Assembly: GCA_002433075.1 (NCBI GenBank)
Contig: DJHM01000033.1
Span: 94,635 to 158,634, forward strand
Origin: Latescibacteria bacterium UBA6620
GTDB lineage: Bacteria; Latescibacterota; UBA2968
DNA length: 64,000 nt
Direction of reading: 5' to 3'
Numbering within the stretch: the stretch's first letter is position 1; each line of letters begins with the position of its first letter. The notes under the pieces are model-generated. The model did no database searches. It saw only the letters and a program-made list of their open reading frames with translations, and was not told the origin of the DNA. The position numbers and the translations under genes were made by a program. This document shows positions 26,999 to 35,675 of this stretch, piece by piece.

Positions 26999-27859
26999 CT
27001 AGATGACGACCTTCACCGCTCCAGGAATCACCTCGAGCGCGACGGGCGTCCTCCCCACCAGTTCCCCATCCGCCACGACGGGTCGACCTCCCGGAGCCGC
27101 AAATGCGCCGGTCTTCGCCCGAAACATCCGTACGGACTCGTGGTCGACGTGGGCCCCTCGGGCGACTTTCCCGAATAACCGGACCGCATCCCAGCTCCCG
27201 ACCGAACGGACGACACACACATCGAGCCGTCCATCCGTCAGGTCGGCCCCCGGCGCGATCGGGAGTCCGCCCCCGTAGGATCCTCCGTTGGCGAACGCGG
27301 CGATCAAGGCCCCCTCTGCCCGGTCTTCGTCGATCTCGACGTCCTGCAGCGGACCGAGTCCTCGCGCTATCTCTGCGAGCGCGCCCATCCTGTAGCCCAG
27401 TCGTCCCAACGCCCGGGCCCGCGGTTTCATCGCCACACGAGCATCCAGTCCTGCGCAGGCAACGGTCAGGAATCGAACATCGCCGACGAGTCCGACATCG
27501 ACCTTCCGAGTCTGGCCCTCGGCGATTCGCCGTGCTGCCGTTCGGGCGTCGGGGGGCACGCCGAGCGCCCTCGCAAAATCATTCCCCCGTCCGGTGGGAA
27601 CGATTCCGAGCGTCAACGCATCCAAGTCGACTCCGTTCACCACCTCGTGAAGACTGCCATCGCCACCGCATACGATCACGCCCTCGCCCCGCTGTGTCGC
27701 TTCCCGCGCCAGTTCACCAGCGTGTCCGCGAAATTCCGTGAAGACCGTCCGGACGTTGGAACCCGATCGCACGATCTCCGCGTCCACACGTGCGGCCGCC
27801 CGCAGAGCACTCCGCTGGCCACGCCCACTCCGTGGGTTAACAATCAGTGTCCAGTTCAA
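26999..27859 (-). CDS. Diacylglycerol/sphingosine kinase family lipid kinase
   Basis: 286 residues with the DAGK catalytic-domain signatures: LIVNPRSGRGQ at the N-terminus, the nucleotide motif VCGGDGSLHEVVNGV and GIVPTGRGNDFARALG. The family phosphorylates diacylglycerol or related lipids at the membrane (YegS/BmrU/DgkB group). The frame is open 23 codons further, but those codons include a terminator hairpin and its T run. I therefore place the start at the TTG at 27857-27859 (beginning NWTLIVNPRSG), with AGAGG just upstream. It lies downstream of the ether-lipid operon, which suggests but does not prove a lipid substrate from that pathway. Confidence 0.88.
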   Translation of the reverse strand: MNWTLIVNPRSGRGQRSALRAAARVDAEIVRSGSNVRTVFTEFRGHAGELAREATQRGEGVIVCGGDGSLHEVVNGVDLDALTLGIVPTGRGNDFARALGVPPDARTAARRIAEGQTRKVDVGLVGDVRFLTVACAGLDARVAMKPRARALGRLGYRMGALAEIARGLGPLQDVEIDEDRAEGALIAAFANGGSYGGGLPIAPGADLTDGRLDVCVVRSVGSWDAVRLFGKVARGAHVDHESVRMFRAKTGAFAAPGGRPVVADGELVGRTPVALEVIPGAVKVVI

Positions 27860-27873
27860 CTCGGCCTCTTCAC

Positions 27874-27900
27874 AAAAAAAGGGGGCCATCACAGGCCCCC
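27874..27900 (-). terminator. Intrinsic terminator of the ether-lipid operon
   Basis: Minus strand: GGGGGCC, loop TGTGAT, GGCCCCC, then seven T. It lies 24 bases after the stop of the short-chain reductase and before the lipid kinase start. Confidence 0.85.
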
Positions 27901-27924
27901 TGGACAGATCACCGATCGCCCCTC

Positions 27925-28746
27925 TCAATCCTCGTCATCCTGCGCCTTCACTGCTCCGGACACGATGCGATCGAGCGTCCCGGGACTGATCAGATTGAGC
28001 CAGGGCAAGGCTCGAAGTTTCCACGGCACGACAAGCTCTCTCTTGCGTTTCCGGATCGCTTCGAGAATCGCCTCGCTGCACGCTTCGAGCGAAATCGACT
28101 CCCGGCTATGACTGCGGCGTCCCTCCCCTACCGCATCCCCATCCTTCGCGTAGGCATTGGCTCTCAGATCCGTCCCCCGAAGCCAGTGCGGCATCACCGT
28201 CAGAATGTTCACCCCCGATCCCTTGAGCTCCTGACGGAGGGCGGCAAGGAAACCGACCACGGCGTGCTTCGAGGCCACGTAACCCGAATGCAGAGGCACC
28301 CCTATCTTACCCTGGATCGAGGAGATCGCCACCAGCGTACCGCTGGAGGTCTTGAGATGGGGAAGCGTGTGGTGAAGCGGGTAGACCACACCGAGATAAT
28401 TCGTCTCCATCAGCTTCGCGTAGACGGAGGGATCTTCGATTTCGTCGAACCGCGCCCACATACTAACCCCCGCGCTCGCGACCAACAGGTCGATCCCTAC
28501 GCCCCCTTCCGTCGCGGCCTGAACGAGGCGTTCGCAATCTGGCAGGGATGTAACGTCCCCGACCACGGGCTTTGCCGACCCTCCGTGTGCTCGACAACGG
28601 GCTGCCACCTCTCCCAGCTCGGCCTCCCGTCTGGCGAACAGGGTCAGGTGGGCCCCACGCACGGCCATCGCTTCTGCCAAGGCCGCTCCCAGCCCGGAGG
28701 AGGCACCCGTGATGATCACCCGCAGGTCTTTGAACGCGTCGCTCAC
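27925..28746 (-). CDS. Short-chain dehydrogenase/reductase, candidate acyl/alkyl-DHAP reductase
   Basis: 273 residues, classical SDR: TGASSGLGAAL cofactor motif, LVASAGVS, catalytic Ser in AISSIQG and YVASK (YxxxK). It contains a C-terminal hydrophobic stretch of the type seen in DHRS7-like SDRs. GTG start overlaps the alkyl-DHAP synthase stop as GTGA, so the two are translationally coupled. In mammals the SDR DHRS7B performs the acyl/alkyl-DHAP reduction that follows AGPS. That role here is inferred from the operon, not from a specific residue. It is the last gene before a strong terminator. Confidence 0.8.
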   Translation of the reverse strand: MSDAFKDLRVIITGASSGLGAALAEAMAVRGAHLTLFARREAELGEVAARCRAHGGSAKPVVGDVTSLPDCERLVQAATEGGVGIDLLVASAGVSMWARFDEIEDPSVYAKLMETNYLGVVYPLHHTLPHLKTSSGTLVAISSIQGKIGVPLHSGYVASKHAVVGFLAALRQELKGSGVNILTVMPHWLRGTDLRANAYAKDGDAVGEGRRSHSRESISLEACSEAILEAIRKRKRELVVPWKLRALPWLNLISPGTLDRIVSGAVKAQDDED

Positions 28747-30518
28747 GAAGTTCGGTCTTCGTCGAACGCCCCGTTGCGCGCCCCAAAAATGTTGGCAGGA
28801 TCGATCGCCCGTTTGGTCTCTCGCAACATCTGAAGTCCCGCGTCGGTCTGAACCTGCTTCAGGAAGCCCTGTCGGATCTTCCCCACCCCGTGGTGATGGG
28901 AAAGCGATCCCCCACGATCCAGGATCACCTGGCGGAGTGCGTGTTCGATTCGATGGTATACGGCAGCCGGATCGTCGAGCCCGCGTCCGCTGAAAGCGAG
29001 TGTGAAGTAGATGCAGACACCCGTGTGGTACGTCTGCGTCACGCGATACGTCAGGTAGGGACGCCCCTCTACGCCGTGCTCGGCCAGCTGACGATCCAGC
29101 TCTTCCCGGACCCCGTTACAGACGTCGTGGATCCGGTCCCACGGTACCGACGTCTCGAAGGTCTCCCCGAGGATGCCGAAACGCGTCACGAAATCTCGAA
29201 TGTAGGCGATCCCGAAGGTCAGCGAATAGCCCCGCTTCCCGTTGCTGGCGCCCGCGCTGATCGCCCCGAATTTCTTGGCCAGCTCGAAGATCGTCTTCTG
29301 TTGCGCCTTCACCTCCGCTCGAGAACCTTCCATCACGATCGTCGACGCCACCATCTTTTGCAGATCGAATTTCTTCACCTTGAACAACGCGAAATGCTGA
29401 ATCTTCGACTTCAGCTTTTCCGCCCCAATGGTCGCAGGCTTCAGGGCCTGCCCCATTCGGAATTCCAGATTGTTCACCAACCGGATGCTGGCGGGCAGCG
29501 TACCTGTCCGCCGCAGGGTCCTCAGGAAGTCGACTCCTTTTTCGAAATCGGGAAACACCAGCGCGCCATACTCCCGTGCTTCAGGCAAGGGATGCACTTT
29601 CATCACAGCCTTCGTGATGATTCCATAGTTCCCCTCGCTCCCGAACAGCAGACTCCGTGGCTGAACGCCGATCGAATTTCGCGGCGTAACGGCTCGGGTC
29701 TCCACGTCACCCTTCGGCGTCACGAGCGACGCTTCCAAGACGATATCCTCGATGTTACCGTACCGGTTCTTCTTCATTCCGCTCGCATTAGTGGAGACCC
29801 AGCCACCAAGCGTGGAGAACTCGATACTGTCCGGATCGTGACCTGTCGTGTAGCCCTTCGCCCCCAGATCGATCTCCATCTGTTTCCCGGAGATCCCGGC
29901 CTCGATACAGGCGAGTTGGTTGATTTCGTCGATCCACAGGATGCGATTCATTCTCCGCATATCGACCGACACGATCATCCGCGTCTCGTCGGGCGGGCAG
30001 GCGAGCGCGCCGCTGACGTTCGTGCCACCTCCGAACGGAATCAGACAGACGTCACACGTGGCTCCCGCCTCAACGATGCGCCGCACGTCCTCCTCACTGT
30101 TCGGGTAGACCACCCCATCGACCACACGGTCCAGCTTTCCGCCTGTCATCAACCTGTAGATTTCATCCACGCTCAACTGACCGTGGCTGTGGCTCAACCT
30201 GTCCCGCGGTTCCTGGGACACCTGATCGCCCGAAAGGTCCTTCCGGATTCGAACCAGGAATTCTTCCCCGGCAACGGGTGCGGGTAGATCGTAGTCCACC
30301 ACCTCGTCGATCAGGTGATCCTCCGTGAATGGAACCTCCAGCACACTTTCGACGAACGGAATCAGGTAGGGCATACTGAAACCCGAAATCGGATACCGAT
30401 CGCCGGTCACTCGTACGCTCTTCGGGCCGTCGAACTCAAATCGGGTATCGGTGTAGCCCCATTTGTGGAGGTGACGTTCGCCCTCTCGCGGGTCATAGTA
30501 GGTTTCCAGCTCTTTCAC
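28743..30518 (-). CDS. Alkyldihydroxyacetonephosphate synthase (AGPS-like, FAD-dependent)
   Basis: 591 residues, full length for the AGPS/ADPS family of vanillyl-alcohol-oxidase-type flavoproteins. It swaps the acyl group of acyl-DHAP for a fatty alcohol, forming the ether bond. Visible motifs, in order: HKWGYTDTRFEF; PFGGGTNVSG (FAD loop); RMNRILWIDEIN; GHDPDSIEFSTLGGWVST with NASGMKKNRYGNIED; FGSEGNYGIITKA; RVTQTYHTGVCIYF with the catalytic Tyr region; GGSLSHHHGVGKIR; and DPANIFGARN. From memory of human AGPS the similarity runs over the whole length. GTG start overlaps the acyltransferase stop. Confidence 0.93.
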   Translation of the reverse strand: MKELETYYDPREGERHLHKWGYTDTRFEFDGPKSVRVTGDRYPISGFSMPYLIPFVESVLEVPFTEDHLIDEVVDYDLPAPVAGEEFLVRIRKDLSGDQVSQEPRDRLSHSHGQLSVDEIYRLMTGGKLDRVVDGVVYPNSEEDVRRIVEAGATCDVCLIPFGGGTNVSGALACPPDETRMIVSVDMRRMNRILWIDEINQLACIEAGISGKQMEIDLGAKGYTTGHDPDSIEFSTLGGWVSTNASGMKKNRYGNIEDIVLEASLVTPKGDVETRAVTPRNSIGVQPRSLLFGSEGNYGIITKAVMKVHPLPEAREYGALVFPDFEKGVDFLRTLRRTGTLPASIRLVNNLEFRMGQALKPATIGAEKLKSKIQHFALFKVKKFDLQKMVASTIVMEGSRAEVKAQQKTIFELAKKFGAISAGASNGKRGYSLTFGIAYIRDFVTRFGILGETFETSVPWDRIHDVCNGVREELDRQLAEHGVEGRPYLTYRVTQTYHTGVCIYFTLAFSGRGLDDPAAVYHRIEHALRQVILDRGGSLSHHHGVGKIRQGFLKQVQTDAGLQMLRETKRAIDPANIFGARNGAFDEDRTS

Positions 30519-32467
30519 GCTGACGTCCTCTCAGACGGATCGGAATCTCCGGGGTCGAAAAGGGCTTCGATGTGGATGGCCTGTAGCAGCGCCGCCGCCT
30601 CCGCCTGCACTCTCAACGAGCGACGTCGCGGCAACAGCGTCGTTTCTCCTACAATGGGAGGCGAAACGTGAACCTCCACCTTGCCCGGACTCAGCTGCTT
30701 GTTTCCCATCGGGCAACGGGGCCAGAGGGCATAGATGCCACGATAGGCAAGCGGCACGATAACCGAATCGGGGGGAATCAGGGCAAACATCCCGTGCTGC
30801 AACGGAAGGCTCTGCAGGTCGAATGCTGATGTCGTCCCCATCGCGTAGATCACACCCGGCCGCTTCTCCATCGCCGATGTCATCTCCCTTGTCGTGTGTC
30901 GCCCCGGGCCGGATCGGTCGAGCATCACGTATCCGTCGACCTCCCGCTGGTAACGGTCGAACTTCTCGGTCGACATTCCGAACATATTGACGTTCCTGCC
31001 CGCAACCCGCATCCCGGGAATCAATCCCGTCTTCGACAGAATCGAGCAGGGCCGGGAAGCCTTCCAACCCATCGCCTCCAGCAATGCGGGATGCTGCATC
31101 ACGTGGTAGAACACGAGGTGGTCGAGCAGGTTTCGATGGGTGGGCGAAAACAGGATCGGTACCCCTCCCGGTCCCAAGTCGAGGTGACGTGCGATGCGTC
31201 CAAACGATGGGTCGACCGTCACGTCCACTTCGATCCCGAGAAGGCCGAGAGCGTCGTTCGCGTAGTCAAGCCAGCGAGCCCACGCCTCTTCGTGTCGCTC
31301 CTCCTCACCCAGGTCGGTCCGGGAGGCAAGACCCTTCTTTTCGCGCCCGTAGCGCAAGGACCGCCACACCCAAGCCCCCAGCTTGCGCTTGCCCGTCGAT
31401 CCGGCCGTTTTCCCAACGTGTCCGTACTCCGCGAAGGCGCCCCGAGTTTCATTCACGATGAGCGGCGGAATCTCGGCCGGTCGTTCTTTCGGCAGATAGC
31501 GGGCAACCAGGCGATTCACGATCCCGGCGAGTTGAACGCTCCCGTCGATCATCCCACGCGTCAGGTAGCTGTATTCGGACCCGTACCAATAGTTGCGCGG
31601 TCTGATGCGACTCGGGTCTTCCTGATGCGCCTGCACCCACTCGATCATCACCGCTCGGGCCCGGGGGAACTCGGCCCGGATCTTCCGTACCAGGATGCGC
31701 CCCCGTCCGGCCTGTTCGAGTTTGGCCAGCAGAAGTTCGGCTTCCAGGAAGACGCGCCACACACTGCACCCGAACCAGGAGAAATTCGTGTAGACATTGT
31801 ATCGTGTGGCCACGAGCCCACCCGCAGCCACGTAATCGAGTGTCACCCTGGCGACGCCTGTCAGAGCGTCTCGCAACGTCAACGATTCACCTTCGATGTC
31901 GAACTGGAGATTCCACAAAGGCTCGTCAGCCGCATCGACTGCCTCCAGCGCCTCCGCCACCGCCTGCGCGTGCGAGAGGGGAACGTGCGTCACCCCGACC
32001 CCACCGAGGGCTGCCTCCCCAACGTCCGGGGAGAACAGGTCGCCCTTCGCCAGCGCCTCCAGGTAAAGCGACTGATACATCTCCAGAAGTGTGTCGGAGG
32101 AACCGTGTCCTCCCTCCTCGAACCGCGCTTTGACCTGCAGATAGAGTTCTGCACCGGCATAGTAGGCGTCGGCGAGGTCGGCGAAGTTCCGGTGCGCCTC
32201 CTTCAGCCGGCTTTCGCGACGTCCTGGAATCCCTTCCTCCAGCGCTCGCACCAGTCGGACCCGATGTGATAGATCCTCCATCGTCGGAGTCGACCCGTCA
32301 AGCGGTGTAGACGGCCAGCGAACGTCCTTCTCAGGCCAGCCCGCATAATGACCCTCACGGCGTCCCACTTCGAGAAACGCCTGGGCGTGCTCGTCGTACG
32401 TCCGAATCAGGGAAACAGGATCGTCCAACAGTTGTTCGTTGAGGGGACGTGTGTCCGGATCGGGCAT
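30515..32467 (-). CDS. Large PlsC/GNPAT-like acyltransferase
   Basis: 650 residues. The N-terminal 350 residues are helical with no clear family. The C-terminal half carries a glycerophosphate acyltransferase domain: ILFSPTHRNLLDHLVFYH (HxxxxD motif I), then GMRVAGRNVNMFG, and VIVPLAYRGIYALWP (motif IV-like). Motif III, normally FPEGTRS, reads YAMGTTS: the Glu and Arg are replaced. Inferred role: acylation of dihydroxyacetone phosphate to give acyl-DHAP for the next enzyme, as GNPAT does in peroxisomes. The ATG at 32467 is chosen because it lies 23 bases after the reductase stop; the upstream open frame overlaps that gene. Confidence 0.7.
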   Translation of the reverse strand: MPDPDTRPLNEQLLDDPVSLIRTYDEHAQAFLEVGRREGHYAGWPEKDVRWPSTPLDGSTPTMEDLSHRVRLVRALEEGIPGRRESRLKEAHRNFADLADAYYAGAELYLQVKARFEEGGHGSSDTLLEMYQSLYLEALAKGDLFSPDVGEAALGGVGVTHVPLSHAQAVAEALEAVDAADEPLWNLQFDIEGESLTLRDALTGVARVTLDYVAAGGLVATRYNVYTNFSWFGCSVWRVFLEAELLLAKLEQAGRGRILVRKIRAEFPRARAVMIEWVQAHQEDPSRIRPRNYWYGSEYSYLTRGMIDGSVQLAGIVNRLVARYLPKERPAEIPPLIVNETRGAFAEYGHVGKTAGSTGKRKLGAWVWRSLRYGREKKGLASRTDLGEEERHEEAWARWLDYANDALGLLGIEVDVTVDPSFGRIARHLDLGPGGVPILFSPTHRNLLDHLVFYHVMQHPALLEAMGWKASRPCSILSKTGLIPGMRVAGRNVNMFGMSTEKFDRYQREVDGYVMLDRSGPGRHTTREMTSAMEKRPGVIYAMGTTSAFDLQSLPLQHGMFALIPPDSVIVPLAYRGIYALWPRCPMGNKQLSPGKVEVHVSPPIVGETTLLPRRRSLRVQAEAAALLQAIHIEALFDPGDSDPSERTSA

Positions 32468-32490
32468 CGGCTCGTCCTCGAGACGGTGCG

Positions 32491-34149
32491 TCAGACCTGA
32501 GACGTCGGGGCGGGATTCGGATTGGAAGCGTCGGGGGTCGGATCCCCGTATTTCAAAACGTGACGGCGCAACCCGGGAATGTGGACTTCTTGAACGTACT
32601 CGCGCCAGTCGATCCGGTTCACGTCGGTGTTGAAACGCGACCGGTCGTCTTCGCTCAGTCCATCGTAAACGCGTTCGATGTTGCTCGTTTCGAACAGGCA
32701 ATTCAACGACGTGTAGGGACCGTAGATTTCGCTCAGGGACAGAACACGGTCGACCGTGGCCTCCATCCTCGTCAGACGACGACTCCACCTGCCGATCCGG
32801 TGTGTGGCCGGAAGACGTTCGATCACCCACCGGGCCAGGGACAGAGGCAATTGGTATCTCATTTTCAGCCCCCGGCGAAAGGCCCCCTGGGTCGGGAATC
32901 GCCATCGATGAACCGGGATCGCTCTGCCGTCGCGGCCCACCTCAGGATGGTCGCGATAATACTCGTAGACGTATTCGAACATCGCGCCGAGCCGGATCGG
33001 GTTCCGTGTGCCCGTCCCGACGTGATAGATCTTCACGTCCTTCTCGCCCCGCAGGGTTGGCAGAATCGAAAGCGCCGAGTTGGCCACGACGTCGACCGGG
33101 ATCACATCGAGAACGACATCCGGGTCGGCGGGGAAATCGGTCAGCCTCCCTTTGCTGAAGTGAGCGATCAACGGGTCGGCAACCTTTAACCCGTCGAGCC
33201 ACCCGGGCTCGGGATCCTCCAAACTGCTCTCGATGATCGACGGTCGCACGATCGCGGTTGGGAGGTCGCCGCGCTCCCGCACGATCAATTGCTCGCCCAT
33301 CGCCTTTGTCATCGTATAGCTGTCGTGCCACCCGTGCCGTTTCCCGCGCCGGACGCCCTCCCCCACGAGTCGCTTCCAGATCCATCGTTGCTTCAACGCA
33401 TCGAGTTGGTGGGCAAGCCGGTGTTCGGTCACCCGCTTCCCGCGGTTCTGGCGGTCCAGCATCCGCTGGAACTCGGCCTGCCGCGCTCGCGAATCCGCTT
33501 CCTCCCGAACCTCCTGACCCACCTTCTGGATGGCCGAGATCTCCTCGTCCAGGTCGTAGGCCGGCGCGCGACCGTCCAGAACGCGCTTCGCGATCGTCTC
33601 GTTCGGTTCGAACGCACGTTCCGGAATTTCCCCCGTCATCTGTCCGTTCACATAGGCCGTCGAAAGGTGCACGAAAACGGCGTCCCGGCATCCTTTCGCG
33701 AATTCCAGAACACGACCCGCTCCGAGGGTGTTCTGTTCCAGGGCAAGGTCGATCGGCTCGTCGAAAACCACGGTCGCCGCGCTGCTGACCACCACCTCCA
33801 CCTCAGCCTGTAGACTGGCAACGACCTCGGGATGCACCCCCAGCCCGTCGTAGGTCAGTCCCTTCCACTCCACTGGCACCAGCAGGTCGCGAACCCGGTC
33901 CTCGAACCCCTCTCCCCAGGACTTCCGGAGGCCGTTGAACGCGCTCGACTCGATCACTTCTTTCGACAGCCGCTCATCGACGGACACGACGGTGCCGTTG
34001 GACAACGTTCGAGGGCGCGTCGGCAGATAGATCCGCTTCACATCGGGCGCGTGACGAAGGATCTGTACCACGACACCCTTCCCCACGAACCCGGTGGTAC
34101 CGGTGACGAACAGGGTCTTGCCGCTCAGGAAATCGGTGATTTCAGACAT
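32491..34149 (-). CDS. Fatty acyl-CoA reductase (eukaryotic FAR / male-sterility type)
   Basis: 552 residues. Rossmann motif LFVTGTTGFVGKGVV, VHLSTAYVNGQ, the catalytic YTMTKAMGE (YxxxK), AIVRPSIIESS and EPGWLDG, DVIPVDVVANSALS, and KIYHVGTGTRNPIRL. These match the FAR family of animals and plants, including the C-terminal sterile domain. The enzyme reduces fatty acyl-CoA (or ACP) to the fatty alcohol needed by alkyl-DHAP synthase. A charged helical insert lies at about 205-260. It is the first gene of the ether-lipid operon, about 100 bases downstream of a TTGACA promoter. Wax-ester formation is the main alternative role for the alcohol. Confidence 0.88.
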   Translation of the reverse strand: MSEITDFLSGKTLFVTGTTGFVGKGVVVQILRHAPDVKRIYLPTRPRTLSNGTVVSVDERLSKEVIESSAFNGLRKSWGEGFEDRVRDLLVPVEWKGLTYDGLGVHPEVVASLQAEVEVVVSSAATVVFDEPIDLALEQNTLGAGRVLEFAKGCRDAVFVHLSTAYVNGQMTGEIPERAFEPNETIAKRVLDGRAPAYDLDEEISAIQKVGQEVREEADSRARQAEFQRMLDRQNRGKRVTEHRLAHQLDALKQRWIWKRLVGEGVRRGKRHGWHDSYTMTKAMGEQLIVRERGDLPTAIVRPSIIESSLEDPEPGWLDGLKVADPLIAHFSKGRLTDFPADPDVVLDVIPVDVVANSALSILPTLRGEKDVKIYHVGTGTRNPIRLGAMFEYVYEYYRDHPEVGRDGRAIPVHRWRFPTQGAFRRGLKMRYQLPLSLARWVIERLPATHRIGRWSRRLTRMEATVDRVLSLSEIYGPYTSLNCLFETSNIERVYDGLSEDDRSRFNTDVNRIDWREYVQEVHIPGLRRHVLKYGDPTPDASNPNPAPTSQV

Positions 34150-34255
34150 GAATTTGGAAGGAAAACGCCGTGGAGGGTGCCTCGAACGAGATCATTCGAC
34201 GGTGCCGGACACAAGGCCCGTCGGGGAGTCGGGCACGATCGAGGCCAGCGGAAGA

Positions 34256-34284
34256 ATTAAGGCACCCGGTGTCGAGAGTGTCAA
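34256..34284 (-). promoter_or_regulatory. Promoter of the ether-lipid operon
   Basis: Minus-strand TTGACA (34279-34284), 17 bases, CTTAAT (34256-34261, 4 of 6). About 100 bases of untranslated leader would precede the reductase ATG. Confidence 0.55.
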
Positions 34285-34332
34285 CCGATTTCTCCGAAAC
34301 GGCCGCACCGAAGCCGTTAGGGGACTTTGATA

Positions 34333-34420
34333 TTGACACCCTTTCGGGCAACTTTTAACTTTTTGATCTTCAGTCTGATACGACCATCGCCCGCTCTCGC
34401 ACGACCTTGTTGAGCGGGCG
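34333..34420 (+). promoter_or_regulatory. ndk promoter with downstream hairpin
   Basis: TTGACA (34333-34338), 17 bases, TAACTT (34356-34361). In the predicted leader, CGCCCGCTC (34388-34396) pairs perfectly with GAGCGGGCG (34412-34420) over a 15-base loop. There is no T run, so it is not a terminator; it may stabilise or regulate the mRNA. The 324-base gap 34150-34473 holds this and the divergent promoter, and no ORF I can support. Confidence 0.45.
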
Positions 34421-34473
34421 TCTCAACTGTACCACAAGCAGGAGCGCGGGGGCGTCGACCGCGGAAAGGATCT

Positions 34474-34872
34474 ATGGATCGCACGTTGCTGATCGTCAAA
34501 CCCGATGCCGTAAAAAAGAACGCGATAGGGGATATTATCCGAAGAGTCGAAGAACGGGGATTCGTCGTCCGAGACATTCGAATGCTCATACAGACCTCCG
34601 AGCAGGCTGGTGAATTTTACGAAGTCCACAAGGAGCGACCCTTCTACAACGACCTCGTCGAGTTTATGACCTCCGGCCCGTGTGTGCCGATGGTGCTGGA
34701 GCGAGATGACGCCGTGCCCCTCCTCCGGAAAGTTGTGGGTGCCACGAATCCCGAAGAGGCCGACGAAGGAACGATTCGGAAAGCCCACGGCGCCAACGTC
34801 CAGAACAATGCGGTTCACGCGTCCGACTCTCCGGAGAACGCGGCGAACGAGATCACTTTCTACTTTCAGTAG
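34474..34872 (+). CDS. ndk: Nucleoside diphosphate kinase
   Basis: 132 residues. Transfers the gamma phosphate between nucleotides through a phosphohistidine. TLLIVKPDAVKK, the nucleotide-binding VVGATNPEEADEGTIR, and the active-site His in NAVHASDSPENAANEI are intact. It is slightly short at the C-terminus (ends ITFYFQ). A GGAAAGGA-type ribosome-binding site precedes the ATG. It opens the plus-strand run ndk-yceD-rpmF-fab. Confidence 0.96.
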   Translation: MDRTLLIVKPDAVKKNAIGDIIRRVEERGFVVRDIRMLIQTSEQAGEFYEVHKERPFYNDLVEFMTSGPCVPMVLERDDAVPLLRKVVGATNPEEADEGTIRKAHGANVQNNAVHASDSPENAANEITFYFQ

Positions 34873-34874
34873 GT

Positions 34875-35405
34875 GTGGTGACAACGGTGAGCGTGTTGAC
34901 GATCGACCTGAATGAACTCGAAGAGGGTGGAACCACCTTCACGTGGAACAGTTCGGCCGAGGACCTGGACCTGTCCGACGCCGAGGTCGAGTTCTCCGGG
35001 CCGATCCGTACCGTCGCCACACTGCACAGGCTGGCGGACACGCTGTCGGCGCAGGGTCAGACGACGTACACGATCGGCGTCAGCTGCGCGCGTTGCGACG
35101 AACCGATCGAACTGTCTTGCTACACCACGTTCCACTTCGTCTTTCAAAAAGACAAGCCGAAGGGCGTCGAGGGTGATGAAGACGAAACCCTCGTCTGGCT
35201 CGATGTGGACGCCGATGAGTTGGATCTCGGCAAGGAAGTCCGCGACTACGTGCTTCTCGAGATTCCGATGAACCCCGTCTGCAAGGAATACGAATCCGGA
35301 ACCTGCCCCAACCTAGTCGATGTCGAAAAAGCGGAATCCGAAGCCAGCGACCGTGGGAAAGCAGACCCGCGTTGGGACGCTCTCAAAGCACTCAAGAATA
35401 CCTAA
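34875..35405 (+). CDS. yceD: YceD/DUF177 family protein
   Basis: 176 residues, DUF177. The Cys pair region (VSCARCDEPIEL, later VCKEYESGTCPNL) and the usual position directly before rpmF identify it. In other bacteria YceD affects 23S rRNA maturation and is co-transcribed with L32. Three candidate GTG starts lie within the first five codons (34875, 34878, 34887), so the exact start is uncertain. Confidence 0.88.
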   Translation: MVTTVSVLTIDLNELEEGGTTFTWNSSAEDLDLSDAEVEFSGPIRTVATLHRLADTLSAQGQTTYTIGVSCARCDEPIELSCYTTFHFVFQKDKPKGVEGDEDETLVWLDVDADELDLGKEVRDYVLLEIPMNPVCKEYESGTCPNLVDVEKAESEASDRGKADPRWDALKALKNT

Positions 35406-35423
35406 TCACCTCAGGAGACCCCG

Positions 35424-35606
35424 ATGGCCCATCCAAAGCGCCGTAGCTCGAATTCACGAACGGGAAAGCGACGCGCGAACTGGAAACTTCGCGCCGTCAA
35501 CGCCTCGCCCTGCCCCAACTGTGGTGCGAGTCGGCTGTCCCACCGCGTCTGCGCCAACTGCGGCTACTACAACGGCCGTGAAGTTACCGAAGGCGAGGGT
35601 CTGTAG
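35424..35606 (+). CDS. rpmF: 50S ribosomal protein L32
   Basis: 60 residues: MAHPKRRSSNSRTGKRRANW, and a complete zinc ribbon with two CxxC pairs (CPNC and CANC). Standard length and standard location after yceD. CAGGAG ribosome-binding site. The plsX gene usually found next is absent; fabH follows directly. Confidence 0.97.
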   Translation: MAHPKRRSSNSRTGKRRANWKLRAVNASPCPNCGASRLSHRVCANCGYYNGREVTEGEGL

Positions 35607-35675
35607 CTCCCTGCCGGACCCGCGTCCTCTCTCCGTGGAGCTTCCCCAGGGTTCCTTGGCTCCCCCGGAATTGCC

